Shown here piece by piece: positions 50,622 to 59,859 of a stretch of 64,000 bases of DNA. Below the pieces are notes generated by a model. That model searched no databases, was not told where the DNA came from, and was given only the letters and a program-made list of their open reading frames with translations. A program made the translations under genes and the position numbers. Numbering within the stretch: position 1 is the stretch's first letter; each line of letters starts with the position of its first letter. The stretch lies in NCBI RefSeq assembly GCF_036013935.1, contig NZ_CP107902.1, positions 9,829,001 through 9,893,000 on the forward strand, given 5' to 3'. The stretch is from Streptomyces sp. NBC_00461. Lineage in GTDB: Bacteria; Actinomycetota; Actinomycetes; Streptomycetales; Streptomycetaceae.

Positions 50622-50691
50622 ATGGAGTGCGCCGCTCGAACGCGTTGTCGAATGCTTTCCCCCCTGGGGTCCCCCCTGTCGAAGGAGCCGC

Positions 50692-52659
50692 ATGTACCCC
50701 CCTCCGTGCTCGCCCCGAAGAGGTCTCGTGCACCGGTGCAGGGCCGCCGCTGTACGTCTCCTCGCCCTCGCCCTGACCGCGGCCGCCGCATTGCTGTTCG
50801 CGGTGCCGGGCCCGGCGCAGGCGGCGACGGCCCGTCAGATCGCCGTGCCCACCGCCCCCATGGGCTGGGCCTCCTGGAACAGTTTCGCCGCCAAGATCGA
50901 CTACAACGTGATCAAGAAGCAGGTCGACGCGTTCGTCGCGGCGGGGCTGCCGGCAGCCGGATACAAGTACATCAACATCGACGAGGGCTGGTGGCAGGGC
51001 ACCCGCGACAGCGGCGGCAACATCACCGTCGACACAGGTGAGTGGCCCGGCGGCATGAGCGCCATCGCCGACTACATCCACAGCAAGGGCCTCAAGGCCG
51101 GTATCTACACGGACGCCGGCAAGGACGGCTGCGGCTACTACTACCCGACCGGCCGCCCCGCCGCGCCGGGCAGCGGCAGCGAGGGCCACTACGACCAGGA
51201 CATGCTGCAGTTCTCGAAGTGGGGCTTCGACTTCGTCAAGGTCGACTGGTGCGGCGGCGACGTCGAAGGGCTCGACGCGGCGACGACGTACCGGTCGATC
51301 AGCGACGCGGTCACCAAGGCGTCGGCCGCCACCGGCCGTCCGCTGACCCTGTCGGTCTGCAACTGGGGCAAGCAGAACCCCTGGAACTGGGCGCCGGGCC
51401 AGGCCCCCATGTGGCGCACCAGCACGGACATCATCTTCTACGGCAACAAGCCGTCGATGACGAACCTGCTGTCCAACTTCGACCAGACCCTGCACCCCAC
51501 GGCCCAGCACACCGGCTACTACAACGACCCGGACATGCTGATGGTCGGCATGGACGGCTTCACCGCCGCCCAGAACCGCACCCATATGAACCTGTGGGCG
51601 ATCTCCGGCGCACCGCTCCTCGCCGGTAACGACCTCACCACCATGACCTCCGAGACCGCCTCGATACTGAAGAACCCCGAGGTCGTCGCCGTCGACCAGG
51701 ACCCGCGCGGCCTGCAGGGCGTCAAGGTCGCCGAGGACACGAGCGGACTGCAGGTGTACGGCAAGGCGCTGGCCGGCACCGGCAACCGCGCCGTCGTCCT
51801 CCTCAACCGCACCTCCGCCGCCCAGAACATCACCGTCCGCTGGTCCGACCTGGGCCTGACCGACGCGTCCGCGACCGTGCGTGACCTGTGGGCGCGCTCC
51901 AACGCCGGTAGCCACGGCACGAGTTACACGACCAGTGTCCCGGCGGGCGGCTCGGTCATGCTGACGGTCACCGGGGGGACCGAGGCGTCGAGCAGCACCT
52001 ACACCGGCACGTCGAGCTTCAGCGGCGTCGCCGCCGGGAGCACCGGGGTCAAGGTCGTCGACGTCTCGTACACGAACAACACCTCCGGTGCCCGCACCGG
52101 CACCCTCACGGTCAACGGCCAGCGCTCCACCGCGGTCTCCTTCCCGCCGACCGGAGCCGGCCCAGGCACGATCTCCGTCCAGGTCGGCCTGTCCAAGGGC
52201 GCCACCAACTCGCTCACCTTCTCGGGCGCCCCGACCCTCGACTCGATCACAGTCAGACCCCAGCCCGGGACCGACGGCACCCAGGTCGTCGGCAAGCAGT
52301 CCGGACGCTGCCTCGACATCTACGACCACACGATCACCAACGGCACCCAGGCCGAGCTGTGGGGCTGCAACGGCGGCCAGAACCAGGCCTGGACGTCCAC
52401 CTCCCGCAAGGAACTCGTGGTGTACGGCAACAAGTGCCTGGACGCCTACGACAGCGGCACGAGCAACGGCACCAAGGTCGTCATCTGGGACTGCAACGGC
52501 CAGAACAACCAGAAGTGGAACATCAACAGCGACGGCACGATCACCAACGTCAACGCGGGCCTCTGTCTGGACGCCTACAACAACGGCACGGCCAACGGCA
52601 CCTCCATGGTGCTGTGGACATGCGGTACGGGCGACAACCAGAGGTGGACGCTCAACTAG
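50692..52659 (+). CDS. Secreted GH27 alpha-galactosidase with C-terminal ricin-type carbohydrate-binding domain (655 aa)
   Basis: Extracellular enzyme removing alpha-galactosyl (or alpha-N-acetylgalactosaminyl/arabinopyranosyl) units. The signal peptide is 1-44 (cut after AQA). The GH27 barrel covers about 50-340: PMGWASWNSFA, INIDEGWW, the nucleophile Asp in FVKVDWCGGD and the acid/base in YYNDPDMLMVG. A beta-sandwich C-domain and a CBM35-like module (about 425-520) follow. The ricin-type beta-trefoil (about 530-655) shows repeated G-x-CLD-x-Y and Q-x-W units. GAAGGAG lies four bases before the ATG. It overlaps the convergent small membrane gene by 8 bp. Confidence 0.92.
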   Translation: MYPPPCSPRRGLVHRCRAAAVRLLALALTAAAALLFAVPGPAQAATARQIAVPTAPMGWASWNSFAAKIDYNVIKKQVDAFVAAGLPAAGYKYINIDEGWWQGTRDSGGNITVDTGEWPGGMSAIADYIHSKGLKAGIYTDAGKDGCGYYYPTGRPAAPGSGSEGHYDQDMLQFSKWGFDFVKVDWCGGDVEGLDAATTYRSISDAVTKASAATGRPLTLSVCNWGKQNPWNWAPGQAPMWRTSTDIIFYGNKPSMTNLLSNFDQTLHPTAQHTGYYNDPDMLMVGMDGFTAAQNRTHMNLWAISGAPLLAGNDLTTMTSETASILKNPEVVAVDQDPRGLQGVKVAEDTSGLQVYGKALAGTGNRAVVLLNRTSAAQNITVRWSDLGLTDASATVRDLWARSNAGSHGTSYTTSVPAGGSVMLTVTGGTEASSSTYTGTSSFSGVAAGSTGVKVVDVSYTNNTSGARTGTLTVNGQRSTAVSFPPTGAGPGTISVQVGLSKGATNSLTFSGAPTLDSITVRPQPGTDGTQVVGKQSGRCLDIYDHTITNGTQAELWGCNGGQNQAWTSTSRKELVVYGNKCLDAYDSGTSNGTKVVIWDCNGQNNQKWNINSDGTITNVNAGLCLDAYNNGTANGTSMVLWTCGTGDNQRWTLN

Positions 52660-53002
52660 CCCCGGCCCAGGCGCAGGAGAGCAGCACGACACCCGCGGAC
52701 ATGACCGCGGCGCACGCCAGCAGCCAGCCGGCCAGCAGGCGGCGCCGCAGGCCGCGGTAGGACTCCTCGTACTCGCCCCGCAACTGACGGGCACGCTCCG
52801 CCGTGCGCTGCCAGGAGGTGCGGGCGAGTGCCAGGTACTCCTCCTCGAACCGGCGCTCCACGTCCTCCCGTTGTGGGTCCGTGAGCCAGTCGAGCCGGGC
52901 ACCGAAGCGCGCGGCGGCCCGGCGGCCTTCCTCCCGGGCGGCGGACAGGAGCAGATGCCCCTCGATCTCGTTGAGGAGCACCTGGGTGTCCTTGCTGCTC
53001 AC
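52652..53002 (-). CDS. Small membrane protein coupled to ctaD (116 aa)
   Basis: Not a recognised family. A charged coiled-coil-like N-terminal part (about 1-88; [23 protein letters not shown] and then [26 protein letters not shown]) precedes one membrane helix ([20 protein letters not shown]). The GTG at 53002 overlaps the ctaD stop (GTGA), so translation is coupled to oxidase subunit I. It may be a small accessory or assembly subunit of this second oxidase. Confidence 0.7.
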   Translation of the reverse strand: MSSKDTQVLLNEIEGHLLLSAAREEGRRAAARFGARLDWLTDPQREDVERRFEEEYLALARTSWQRTAERARQLRGEYEESYRGLRRRLLAGWLLACAAVMSAGVVLLSCAWAGAS

Positions 53003-54606
53003 GGTGCGACCACTTCCCTTTCCGGGGCCGGGGGCCGGACGTGGTGCAGGTCGAACGCCGGGGATTCGCTGCGGATGCGGGGAAGGGTGACGAAGTTGTG
53101 GCGCGGCGGCGGGCAGGAGGTCGCCCATTCCAGTGAACGGCCGTAGCCCCACGGGTCGTCGACGCCGACCGGCTTGCCGTACTTGGCCGTCTTCCACACG
53201 TTGTAGAAGAACGGGAGCATGGACGAGCCAAGGAGGAACGAGGAGATCGTCGAGACCGTGTTGAGCGTCGCGAACCCCTCCACCGCGAGGTAGTCGGGGA
53301 TACGGCGCTGCATGCCCTCGGCGCCCAGCCAGTGCTGGACCAGGAAGGTGCCGTGGAAGCCGATGAACAGCGTCCAGAACGTGATCTTGCCGAGCCGCTC
53401 GTCGAGCATCTTGCCGGTGAACTTCGGCCACCAGAAGTGGAAGCCGGAGAACATCGCGAAGACGACGGTGCCGAACACCACGTAGTGGAAGTGCGCCACC
53501 ACGAAGTAGCTGTCCGAGACATGGAAGTCGATGGGCGGCGAAGCGAGCATCACGCCGGTGAGGCCGCCGAAGGTGAAGGTGACCAGGAAGCCGGTGGCCC
53601 AGAGCATCGGGGTCTCGAAACTCAGGGACCCCTTCCACATCGTTCCGATCCAGTTGAAGAACTTCACGCCGGTAGGTACGGCGATGAGGAACGTCATGAA
53701 GGAGAAGAACGGCAGCAGCACACCGCCGGTGACGTACATGTGGTGGGCCCACACCGTCACGGACAGGCCGGCGATCGCGATGGTCGCGCCGATCAGGCCC
53801 ATGTAGCCGAACATCGGCTTGCGGGAGAAGACCGGGATGACCTCGGAGATGATGCCGAAGAACGGCAGCGCGATGATGTACACCTCTGGATGGCCGAAGA
53901 ACCAGAAGAGGTGTTGCCACAGCAGCGCGCCGCCGTTGGCCGCGTCGAAGACATGCGCCCCGAACTTCCGATCCGCCTCCAGCGCGAACAGCGCGGCGGC
54001 CAGGACGGGGAAAGCGAGCAGCACCAGCACCGCGGTCAGCAGCACGTTCCACACGAAGATCGGCATGCGGAACATGGTCATGCCGGGCGCGCGCATGCAG
54101 ATGATGGTGGTGATGAAGTTGACCGCACCGAGGATCGTGCCGAAACCGGAGAAGGCCAGACCCATGATCCACAGGTCGGCGCCGATGCCCGGGGAGCGCA
54201 CCGCGTCCGACAGCGGGGAGTAGGCGAACCAGCCGAAGTCGGCCGCGCCGGACGGGGTGAGGAAGCCGCCGACCGCGATGGTCGAGCCGAACAGGTACAG
54301 CCAGTAGGCGAACATGTTCAGCCGCGGGAACGCCACGTCGGGCGCGCCGATCTGCAGCGGCATGATCCAGTTGGTGAAGCCGGCGAACAGCGGCGTCGCG
54401 AACATCAGCAGCATGATCGTGCCGTGCATCGTGAACGCCTGGTTGAACTGCTCGTTCGACATGATCTGCAGACCCGGCCGGGCGAGCTCGGCGCGCATCA
54501 GCAGCGCCATGACGCCGCCCATCAGGAAGAACGCGAACGACGTGACGAGATAGAGCGTCCCGATCGTCTTGTGGTCAGTGGTCGTCAACCACTTGAGGTG
54601 CCTCAT
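52999..54606 (-). CDS. ctaD: Cytochrome c oxidase subunit I (aa3-type) (535 aa)
   Basis: Heme-copper oxidase catalytic subunit: 12 membrane helices. Conserved ligands are visible: heme a His in [12 protein letters not shown], CuB/Tyr site in [16 protein letters not shown], the His-His pair in [10 protein letters not shown], and the heme-ligand pair [10 protein letters not shown]. The K- and D-channel residues are typical for family A. It stands alone: subunits II and III and the bc1 genes usually clustered with the main ctaD are not in this window, so this is probably an additional paralogue. It is divergent from an ECF sigma gene that may control it. Confidence 0.92.
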   Translation of the reverse strand: MRHLKWLTTTDHKTIGTLYLVTSFAFFLMGGVMALLMRAELARPGLQIMSNEQFNQAFTMHGTIMLLMFATPLFAGFTNWIMPLQIGAPDVAFPRLNMFAYWLYLFGSTIAVGGFLTPSGAADFGWFAYSPLSDAVRSPGIGADLWIMGLAFSGFGTILGAVNFITTIICMRAPGMTMFRMPIFVWNVLLTAVLVLLAFPVLAAALFALEADRKFGAHVFDAANGGALLWQHLFWFFGHPEVYIIALPFFGIISEVIPVFSRKPMFGYMGLIGATIAIAGLSVTVWAHHMYVTGGVLLPFFSFMTFLIAVPTGVKFFNWIGTMWKGSLSFETPMLWATGFLVTFTFGGLTGVMLASPPIDFHVSDSYFVVAHFHYVVFGTVVFAMFSGFHFWWPKFTGKMLDERLGKITFWTLFIGFHGTFLVQHWLGAEGMQRRIPDYLAVEGFATLNTVSTISSFLLGSSMLPFFYNVWKTAKYGKPVGVDDPWGYGRSLEWATSCPPPRHNFVTLPRIRSESPAFDLHHVRPPAPEREVVAP

Positions 54607-54711
54607 ACCCCGCCTGTGTCCGGGCCCGGCACACCGGTCACACTCGGATGACGCGACGAGAATCACGGAAGCGGGTGTGACGATCCGGCCGGTGCCGGAC
54701 ACGAACGGAAC

Positions 54712-55260
54712 ATGAGCAACGACGAGATCTTCGCCGCTGCCTATCGCGAGCACTACTGGGCGGTCAGCCGCTATGTCGCGCGGCGACTGGACGGGCGGGC
54801 CGACGAGGTGGAGGAAGTGGTGGCGGAGGTGTTCACGGTCGCCTGGCGGCGCCGCTCGGACCTGCCCGGCTCCCCGCTGCCCTGGTTGTACGGCGTGGCA
54901 CGCAACTGCCTGGCGAACGCGGTACGCGGCTACGGCCGGCGCCGCCGGCTGGTCGACCGGCTGGGCAACGACGAGACCGCGCGCGGCAGGCAGATCGTGG
55001 ACAGTCCCGACGCGGAGACGGCGGGTTCCTGGGTGCATGACGCACTGGCCCGGCTCTCCGAGGCCGACCGGGAGGTGCTGCGCCTGACGGCGTGGGAGGA
55101 ACTGGGCATCGACGAGGTCGCCGTTGCCCTCGGCTGCGGCAGCCGGGCCGCGTCGATGCGGCTGCACCGCGCCCGGCACCGGCTCAGAACCGAGATAGAC
55201 CGCATGCGCCCCGCACCCACGGCCGGTCCGACAGCCGCGAAGGAGCACGACCATGGCTGA
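54712..55260 (+). CDS. ECF-type RNA polymerase sigma factor (182 aa)
   Basis: Short sigma-70 family protein with region 2 (about 10-75; [37 protein letters not shown]) and region 4 (about 125-172; [45 protein letters not shown]), with no region 3. The next gene overlaps its end by 8 bp and should encode a membrane partner that restrains or modulates it. Divergent to the ctaD gene. The 105-bp intergenic region carries TCACAC/GTGTGA and CACCGG/CCGGTG arms at about 54630-54695. Confidence 0.9.
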   Translation: MSNDEIFAAAYREHYWAVSRYVARRLDGRADEVEEVVAEVFTVAWRRRSDLPGSPLPWLYGVARNCLANAVRGYGRRRRLVDRLGNDETARGRQIVDSPDAETAGSWVHDALARLSEADREVLRLTAWEELGIDEVAVALGCGSRAASMRLHRARHRLRTEIDRMRPAPTAGPTAAKEHDHG

Positions 55261-56230
55261 CGAACTCGAACTCCTGCGCCGCGCCAACCCGGCGCCGTCC
55301 GACGGCCCCCACTACGGCGACGGCCCCCTCGACCACCATGCCGAGCGCCGGCTCAACCAGTTGCTGCACGAACGGCCTCCAGGCCGCCGCCGCACCCGGC
55401 TCGTGTGGAGTCTCGCGGCCACCGCGGTCGTCGCCGCGACCGTGCTGACGCTGACGCTCGGCGGCCCGAGCACGGCCCCCGCGGTCGCCGCACCCCGCGC
55501 GCTCGTCGTCCAGGCCGACTCCACCCCCGTACCCCTGGATCAGCTCGCCGGCCGGGCACAGCAGCAGATCGCCGCGGACGGTGCGCCGAAGCTGCGCAAG
55601 GGCACGCACGTGCAGTCCTGGAGCATGGGCATGAGCGAGGACAAGCCCCCGATCACGCTGCCGGAGGAACGAATCGTGCGCTGGAAGGCCGACGGCAGCC
55701 ACACCGAGCTGGTGGTGGCGACCGACCCGCGACACCCCGGCCGGCCGGTCCTGCGCGACGAGGGCGGCGATCCGCACCTGGTCGAGGACGGCCATGTCAT
55801 CAGCAGCCAGACGTATCCGCCGAGTTGGAGCGACGCGCCGCCCGAGTCGCCCCCTCCGGCCGACCCGGCCCGGCTGCGGGCCTATCTGCAGGAAGCCGCG
55901 TACACCCACCACACTGGGCTGACGACTCCCGAACTCCTCGACGTCGTCGCCGAGTTGCTGGACCACTGGACCCTCGGCGCCCGGGAGTCCGCGACGCTTG
56001 CCCGGCTTCTGGCGGACGCCGAGGGGCTGCGCCCGGTCGGCCAGGTGACCGACCGGCTCGGGCGGCGCGGCCAGGCGTACGTGTACGACGCTCCCGGCAA
56101 CCGCCGGATGCTGATCATGGACCCGTCCACCGGCGCCGTGCTCGGCCTGGAGACCGTCCTGACCAAGGCCGAGCCCGAGTACGGCGTCAGGGCCGGCGAT
56201 GTCGAGTCGTACAGCGCCTGGATGCGCTGA
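55253..56230 (+). CDS. CU044_5270-family membrane protein, putative sigma-factor partner (325 aa)
   Basis: Belongs by composition and layout to the CU044_5270 group commonly encoded just after ECF sigma genes in streptomycetes. A cytoplasmic N-terminus (1-48) and one membrane helix (about 50-70; [20 protein letters not shown]) are followed by an extracytoplasmic domain (about 85-325) ending in the YSAWM sequence of such proteins. No ZAS zinc motif is seen, so if it is an anti-sigma it is of an atypical kind. GAAGGAG precedes the ATG; translation is coupled to the sigma gene. Confidence 0.75.
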   Translation: MADELELLRRANPAPSDGPHYGDGPLDHHAERRLNQLLHERPPGRRRTRLVWSLAATAVVAATVLTLTLGGPSTAPAVAAPRALVVQADSTPVPLDQLAGRAQQQIAADGAPKLRKGTHVQSWSMGMSEDKPPITLPEERIVRWKADGSHTELVVATDPRHPGRPVLRDEGGDPHLVEDGHVISSQTYPPSWSDAPPESPPPADPARLRAYLQEAAYTHHTGLTTPELLDVVAELLDHWTLGARESATLARLLADAEGLRPVGQVTDRLGRRGQAYVYDAPGNRRMLIMDPSTGAVLGLETVLTKAEPEYGVRAGDVESYSAWMR

Positions 56231-57080
56231 TCACACTCCGAGCTGCCGGGCGGCGGCATCGACGGTCTGCTCCAGCAGCGTGGCGATCGTCATCGGACCG
56301 ACACCGCCCGGCACGGGAGTGATGAGACCGGCACGCTCCACGGCGGAGTCGAAGTCCACGTCGCCCACGTTGCCCGGGTTGTAGCCGGCATCGATCACGA
56401 CGGCGCCGGGCTTGACGTCCTCGCCCCGGATCAGCCGCGGCCGCCCCACGGCGGCCACCACGATGTCGGCCTCCCCGGACCACGGAGGACAGGTCCCGGG
56501 TGCGCGAGTGGCAGTACGTCACCGTCGCGTCGCGGGCGAGCAGCAGCATGCCGACCGGCTTGCCGAGGATGGCGCTGCGGCCCACGACGACGGCCCGCTT
56601 GCCGGACGGGTCGACGTCGTACGCGTCGAGCAGCCGCATGATGCCGCCCGGCGTGCACGACACGAAGCCCGGCAGGCCGAAACTCATCGTCGCGAAGGAG
56701 GCGAAGGTGACGCCGTCGACGTCCTTCTCGGGCGCGATCGCCTCGAACGCGGCCCGCTCGTCGATGTGTTCACCCATCGGGTGCTGCAGCAGGATGCCGT
56801 GCACGCCGGGATCGTCGGACAGTGAGCGCAGGGTGGCGACGAGTTCCTCGGTGGTCGTGGCCGCGGGCAGTTCCACGTGCCGGGATTCGATGCCGGCCTT
56901 GCGGCAGCGGTTCTGCTTCATGCGGACGTAGGTGACGGAGGCGGGGTCCTCGCCGACCAGCACCGTCGCCAGACAGGGCGCCGTGCCGGTGCGGTCGGTG
57001 AGGCCGGCCGCCCGCTCGGCGGTGTCCTCGACGATCCGCCGGGCGAGCGACGTGCCGTCCATGAGCCGGGCCTGGGACAT
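56231..57080 (-). pseudogene. folD: Frameshifted folD (methylenetetrahydrofolate dehydrogenase/cyclohydrolase)
   Basis: Residues 1-about 202 (MSQARLMDGTSLARRIVED, the YVRMKQNRCRKAGIESR site, the PLPxH-like VHGILLQHPMGEHIDERAAFE and the Rossmann VVVGRSAILGKPVGMLL) are in one frame and break after RTRDLSSVV. The C-terminal part ([10 protein letters not shown], the catalytic-family [10 protein letters not shown] and [19 protein letters not shown]) continues in the +1 frame to the stop at 56231. An extra C in the CCCC run at 56473-56476 explains the shift. This is either a real inactivation or an assembly/sequencing error. It abuts the convergent gene end exactly. Confidence 0.85.
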
Positions 57081-57191
57081 GATCCACTCCTGGGCTGGTG
57101 TGACCTGATCGCCCAGGCGCACGGCATCGACTCCGCGTGGCCGCTCCCCGGTGGTACTCCACCTCAGCGCCAGTCACGGCCCGCCATGACC

Positions 57192-57366
57192 CTAACCGAT
57201 GTCCTCGCTGTGCTGCGGCGGGGCCGTCGGATCGACCCCGGCGAGGAAACCGGTCGCCTGGGCCTCGATGCGAACGGCACCGATGACCCCGGCCCAGCGG
57301 GCGACCTCGGTCGCGAGCGCCCTGGCCCCCGCCTCGTCGCCGGTGTCACGGGCCTGGCTGATCACC
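57192..57366 (-). pseudogene. C-terminal fragment of an unrecognised protein
   Basis: On the minus strand, ending at TAG 57192-57194, a protein-like stretch reads ISQARDTGDEAGARALATEV then RWAGVIGAVRIEAQATGFLAGVDP with normal composition and GC3. It loses protein character at about 57370, exactly where a plus-strand MarR fragment begins. No family is recognised. Probably the 3' remnant of a gene whose 5' part was lost in a deletion. Confidence 0.45.
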
Positions 57367-57369
57367 CGC

Positions 57370-57615
57370 ACGCACGAGACGGCCGACCGCCGGCGCGTAC
57401 GGGTCCGGCTCACCGATGCGGGAAACGCCGCCTTCGAGCAGCATGCGGCGACGGAGGAAGCGGGCGAGATCGCGCTGCTCTCAGCACTGAGCGCAGTAGA
57501 GCAACGGACACTGGCCGAACTACTGCGGAATTTGGCAGTGGCCGCCGAGGCCGGGCAGGACGTACCCGCCCCAGCGCCGCACGGGCCGAGAAGGTCCAGG
57601 TCAACCGGGTGCTGA
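57370..57615 (+). pseudogene. C-terminal fragment of a MarR-family regulator
   Basis: From about 57370 the plus strand reads ETADRRRVRVRLTDAGNAAF, the end of a MarR wing, then a dimerisation helix EEAGEIALLSALSAVEQRTL and LAELLRNLAVAAEAG. The recognition helix and everything before it are missing; upstream the frame runs antisense through the other fragment. It is a truncated gene with no plausible start. Confidence 0.6.
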
Positions 57616-57639
57616 CCTGGACCCTCGCGGTTCTGCCTC

Positions 57640-58005
57640 CTACTCGTCCCATGCCTGGATCAGGATTTCTTCGGTGATCTTTCCGTCGCGCAACGTGATC
57701 ATCGACTCGGCCAGGACGCGCGTACCGTCCGAGTACTCGCAGGACTGGCTGTAGGCGGCATGGTCGCCCTCGATGATGCAGTGATCCACCTTGTGCGTCA
57801 TGTCACGGCTGTAGATGTCCTCGAACAGCGCGCCGATCTCGTCGCGACCGTGCAGGACCTTGGGCTTGCTGGGTTGGGTGTTGCGGTCCACGATGCGCAC
57901 TTGCGCGTCGTCCGCATAGAGCGACAGAAGGTCTGTCGCCGTGTGTCCCTCGACGCCCCGGCGCAGGGTGTCGGCGTTGAAGGCAGGGGTTGCCGCGGTG
58001 CCCAT
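57640..58005 (-). CDS. SnoaL-like / nuclear transport factor 2-fold protein (121 aa)
   Basis: Small cone-shaped alpha+beta fold of the SnoaL-like group: LRRGVEGHTATDLLSLYADDAQVRIVD at the N-terminus, a GRDEIGALFEDIYSRDMTHKVDH middle and TLRDGKITEEILIQAWDE at the end. The Asp/His pattern of a catalytic pocket is plausible. Members hydrolyse, isomerise or only bind small molecules. AAGGAGG is five bases from the ATG. Transcribed alone. Confidence 0.8.
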   Translation of the reverse strand: MGTAATPAFNADTLRRGVEGHTATDLLSLYADDAQVRIVDRNTQPSKPKVLHGRDEIGALFEDIYSRDMTHKVDHCIIEGDHAAYSQSCEYSDGTRVLAESMITLRDGKITEEILIQAWDE

Positions 58006-58168
58006 GATGACCTCCTTCGAGGGCCGCGACCCGACGAGGAGCGGGCCGCGGAGGGCCTCTCATCCGAGACTCCTCCGCCAGGGCGGCCTCGGCAAGCGCA
58101 GCCGGAGCGCTGCCCCTGATGGGTGAGCGCAGCGATGTGCCCGTGTCCGCCGGAGGCCCGGTGACGTT

Positions 58169-58474
58169 GTGAAAAGCATGATCTCAACACGACGTATCGT
58201 TGCCGCGGTTGGTCTCGCCGCCGGCATCACCGCCCTTGCGGCGCCCCTTGCCAGCGCGTCCGACTCGACCATCCAGAACCGGGACGGGAGCGAGCTCAAC
58301 CCGATCAGCACGATTGACTCCCTCGCCGCGACCGGCATCCCGGCGGACCGCAGGGCCGAGGTGCCGCGCCCCTCCGAGCAGCTGCAGCAGCTGAACCGGC
58401 TCAACAACCTCGGGCAGCTGGACCGGGTCGCCCACATGGGAGCCGCGGGGACCGGGCTGCCCGAGGCCCTCTAG
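58169..58474 (+). CDS. Small secreted protein (101 aa)
   Basis: No family recognised with confidence. An N-terminal signal (RRIVAAVGLAAGITALAAPLASA, cleavage after ASA near residue 31) is followed by about 70 polar residues containing a repeated Leu pattern (QLQQLNRLNNLGQLDRV), perhaps one amphipathic helix. No Cys. Small exported proteins of this type are common in streptomycete development. The GTG at 58169 has GGAGG upstream; the ATG nine bases downstream is possible. A perfect terminator follows. Confidence 0.7.
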   Translation: MKSMISTRRIVAAVGLAAGITALAAPLASASDSTIQNRDGSELNPISTIDSLAATGIPADRRAEVPRPSEQLQQLNRLNNLGQLDRVAHMGAAGTGLPEAL

Positions 58475-58501
58475 CAGACCGACGCCGCATCGCACGCACC
58501 T

Positions 58502-58537
58502 GTCAAGGGCCGCCCGGAACACCGGGCGGCCCTTGAC
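58502..58537. terminator. Very strong bidirectional terminator
   Basis: GTCAAGGGCCGCCCGG and CCGGGCGGCCCTTGAC form a perfect 16-bp stem with a 4-base loop between the secreted-protein gene (plus) and the siderophore operon (minus). A short TTT follows on the plus strand. Confidence 0.92.
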
Positions 58538-58641
58538 TTTGCCGCAGGCTGGTCGCGTCCCGCCGAGGATCGTGAATCAAATGTCACGTGGCGAACACAT
58601 GCATCCTCGGCAGCGGCGTGCCCGCCGCCGACGGACCGCTG

Positions 58642-59859
58642 TCACGCCGCCGTGGGAGCGGCGGATCCGGCGTCGAGGAAGTGGAATCCGGGCCCGGGGT
58701 GCATCAGGAAGTCGTGGTGGGAGATGTTCCACGCGTAGGCGCCCGCCAGTGAGAACACCACCCGGTCGCCGGCCCTGAGTCCGGGTGCGGGCACCCGGCG
58801 TGCCAGTACGTCCTTGGGCGTGCACAGCTGCCCCGCCACGGTGACCCGGTCGCTCCCGGCGGCCGGACGCGGCCACGGATGCGGCCAGTCCTCCGACTTC
58901 AGCACGGTGCAGGGCTGATCGTGGCCCTTGGTCGCCGGGGTCCGCAGATGGTGGGTGCCACCCCGGACGACGGCGAAGTCCTCGCCGTGACTGCGCTTCA
59001 CGTCCAGCACCTCGGTGGCGTACCAGCCGCAGTACGCCGTCAACGCCCGCCCCGGCTCGATGCGCAGGGTCAGCCCGGGGTGTGCCTCGGTGAGCCGGGC
59101 CAGCCCGCTGCCGTACGCGGTCCAGTCGAAGCGGCGCTCCGGCTCGGTGTAGTCGACGGTCATACCGCCGCCGACGTTCACCTCGGCGAGCGGAACACCG
59201 AGACCCATGGCCCAGTCCACGACCGACTCGGCCACCACCAGCTGCTCGGCCGCCTCCAGCCCACTGGCCAAGTGGGCGTGAACGCCCCGCAGTTCGAGGT
59301 GCGGATACGTGCCGTCGGTCAGCGCCCGGACGACCTCCACGGCCCGCTCCGGATCCAGCCCGAACGGCGTCGGACGACCTCCCATCGCCAGCGAACTCCC
59401 CGCCAGCGACCCGTCCGGCACCGGCAGGTTGACCCGGGGCAGCACCGCCACCCGCCGCCCCGGCGCACACCTCCGGGCCAACTCGCCCAGCATGCGGAGC
59501 TCGTACTCGCTCTCCACATGGAAACGGCCCACGCCCAGCTCCAGAGCGGCCGTCACCTCGGCCGGCGTCTTGCCGGGACCGCCGAAGGCAAGAGCGCGGC
59601 CCGGCACCGCCTTGGCCACGTGGGCGAGCTCACCGCCCGAGGAGACCTCGTAGCCGTCGACGTACGGGCCCAGCGTGCCCAGGATCTCCGGCTCCGGGTT
59701 GGCCTTGGCGGCGTAGTACACCTCGACCCGCTCGGGAAGTGCGGCCCGGACGGTGGCGGCATGCGTGCGCAGCGCCGCCAAGTCATAGACGTATGCGGGC
59801 AGTTCGGCCGAGGAGAGAGACCGGACGCGGTCGTGGACCGCGGGGGTCGGGTCGGTCAT
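58642..59859 (-). CDS. PLP-dependent type III decarboxylase of siderophore synthesis (405 aa)
   Basis: Alanine-racemase-fold decarboxylase, like diaminopimelate/ornithine decarboxylases and SbnH. The PLP lysine is Lys52 in VYYAAKANPEP, the phosphate-binding region NVGGGMTVDY is intact, and substrate-pocket Cys-x-x-D-like AGQLCTPKDVLA and GAYAWNISHHDFL end the barrel/sandwich. In NIS clusters it decarboxylates the amino-acid unit, or the citryl-amino acid intermediate as in staphyloferrin B. The ATG overlaps the upstream synthetase stop (ATGA). Last gene of the operon. Confidence 0.88.
   Translation of the reverse strand: MTDPTPAVHDRVRSLSSAELPAYVYDLAALRTHAATVRAALPERVEVYYAAKANPEPEILGTLGPYVDGYEVSSGGELAHVAKAVPGRALAFGGPGKTPAEVTAALELGVGRFHVESEYELRMLGELARRCAPGRRVAVLPRVNLPVPDGSLAGSSLAMGGRPTPFGLDPERAVEVVRALTDGTYPHLELRGVHAHLASGLEAAEQLVVAESVVDWAMGLGVPLAEVNVGGGMTVDYTEPERRFDWTAYGSGLARLTEAHPGLTLRIEPGRALTAYCGWYATEVLDVKRSHGEDFAVVRGGTHHLRTPATKGHDQPCTVLKSEDWPHPWPRPAAGSDRVTVAGQLCTPKDVLARRVPAPGLRAGDRVVFSLAGAYAWNISHHDFLMHPGPGFHFLDAGSAAPTAA

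Noticed and set aside
50692..52659. Ricin-type domain as a sign of a toxin
   Set aside because: The beta-trefoil is a common carbohydrate-binding module of secreted actinobacterial glycosidases and is joined to a complete GH27 enzyme.
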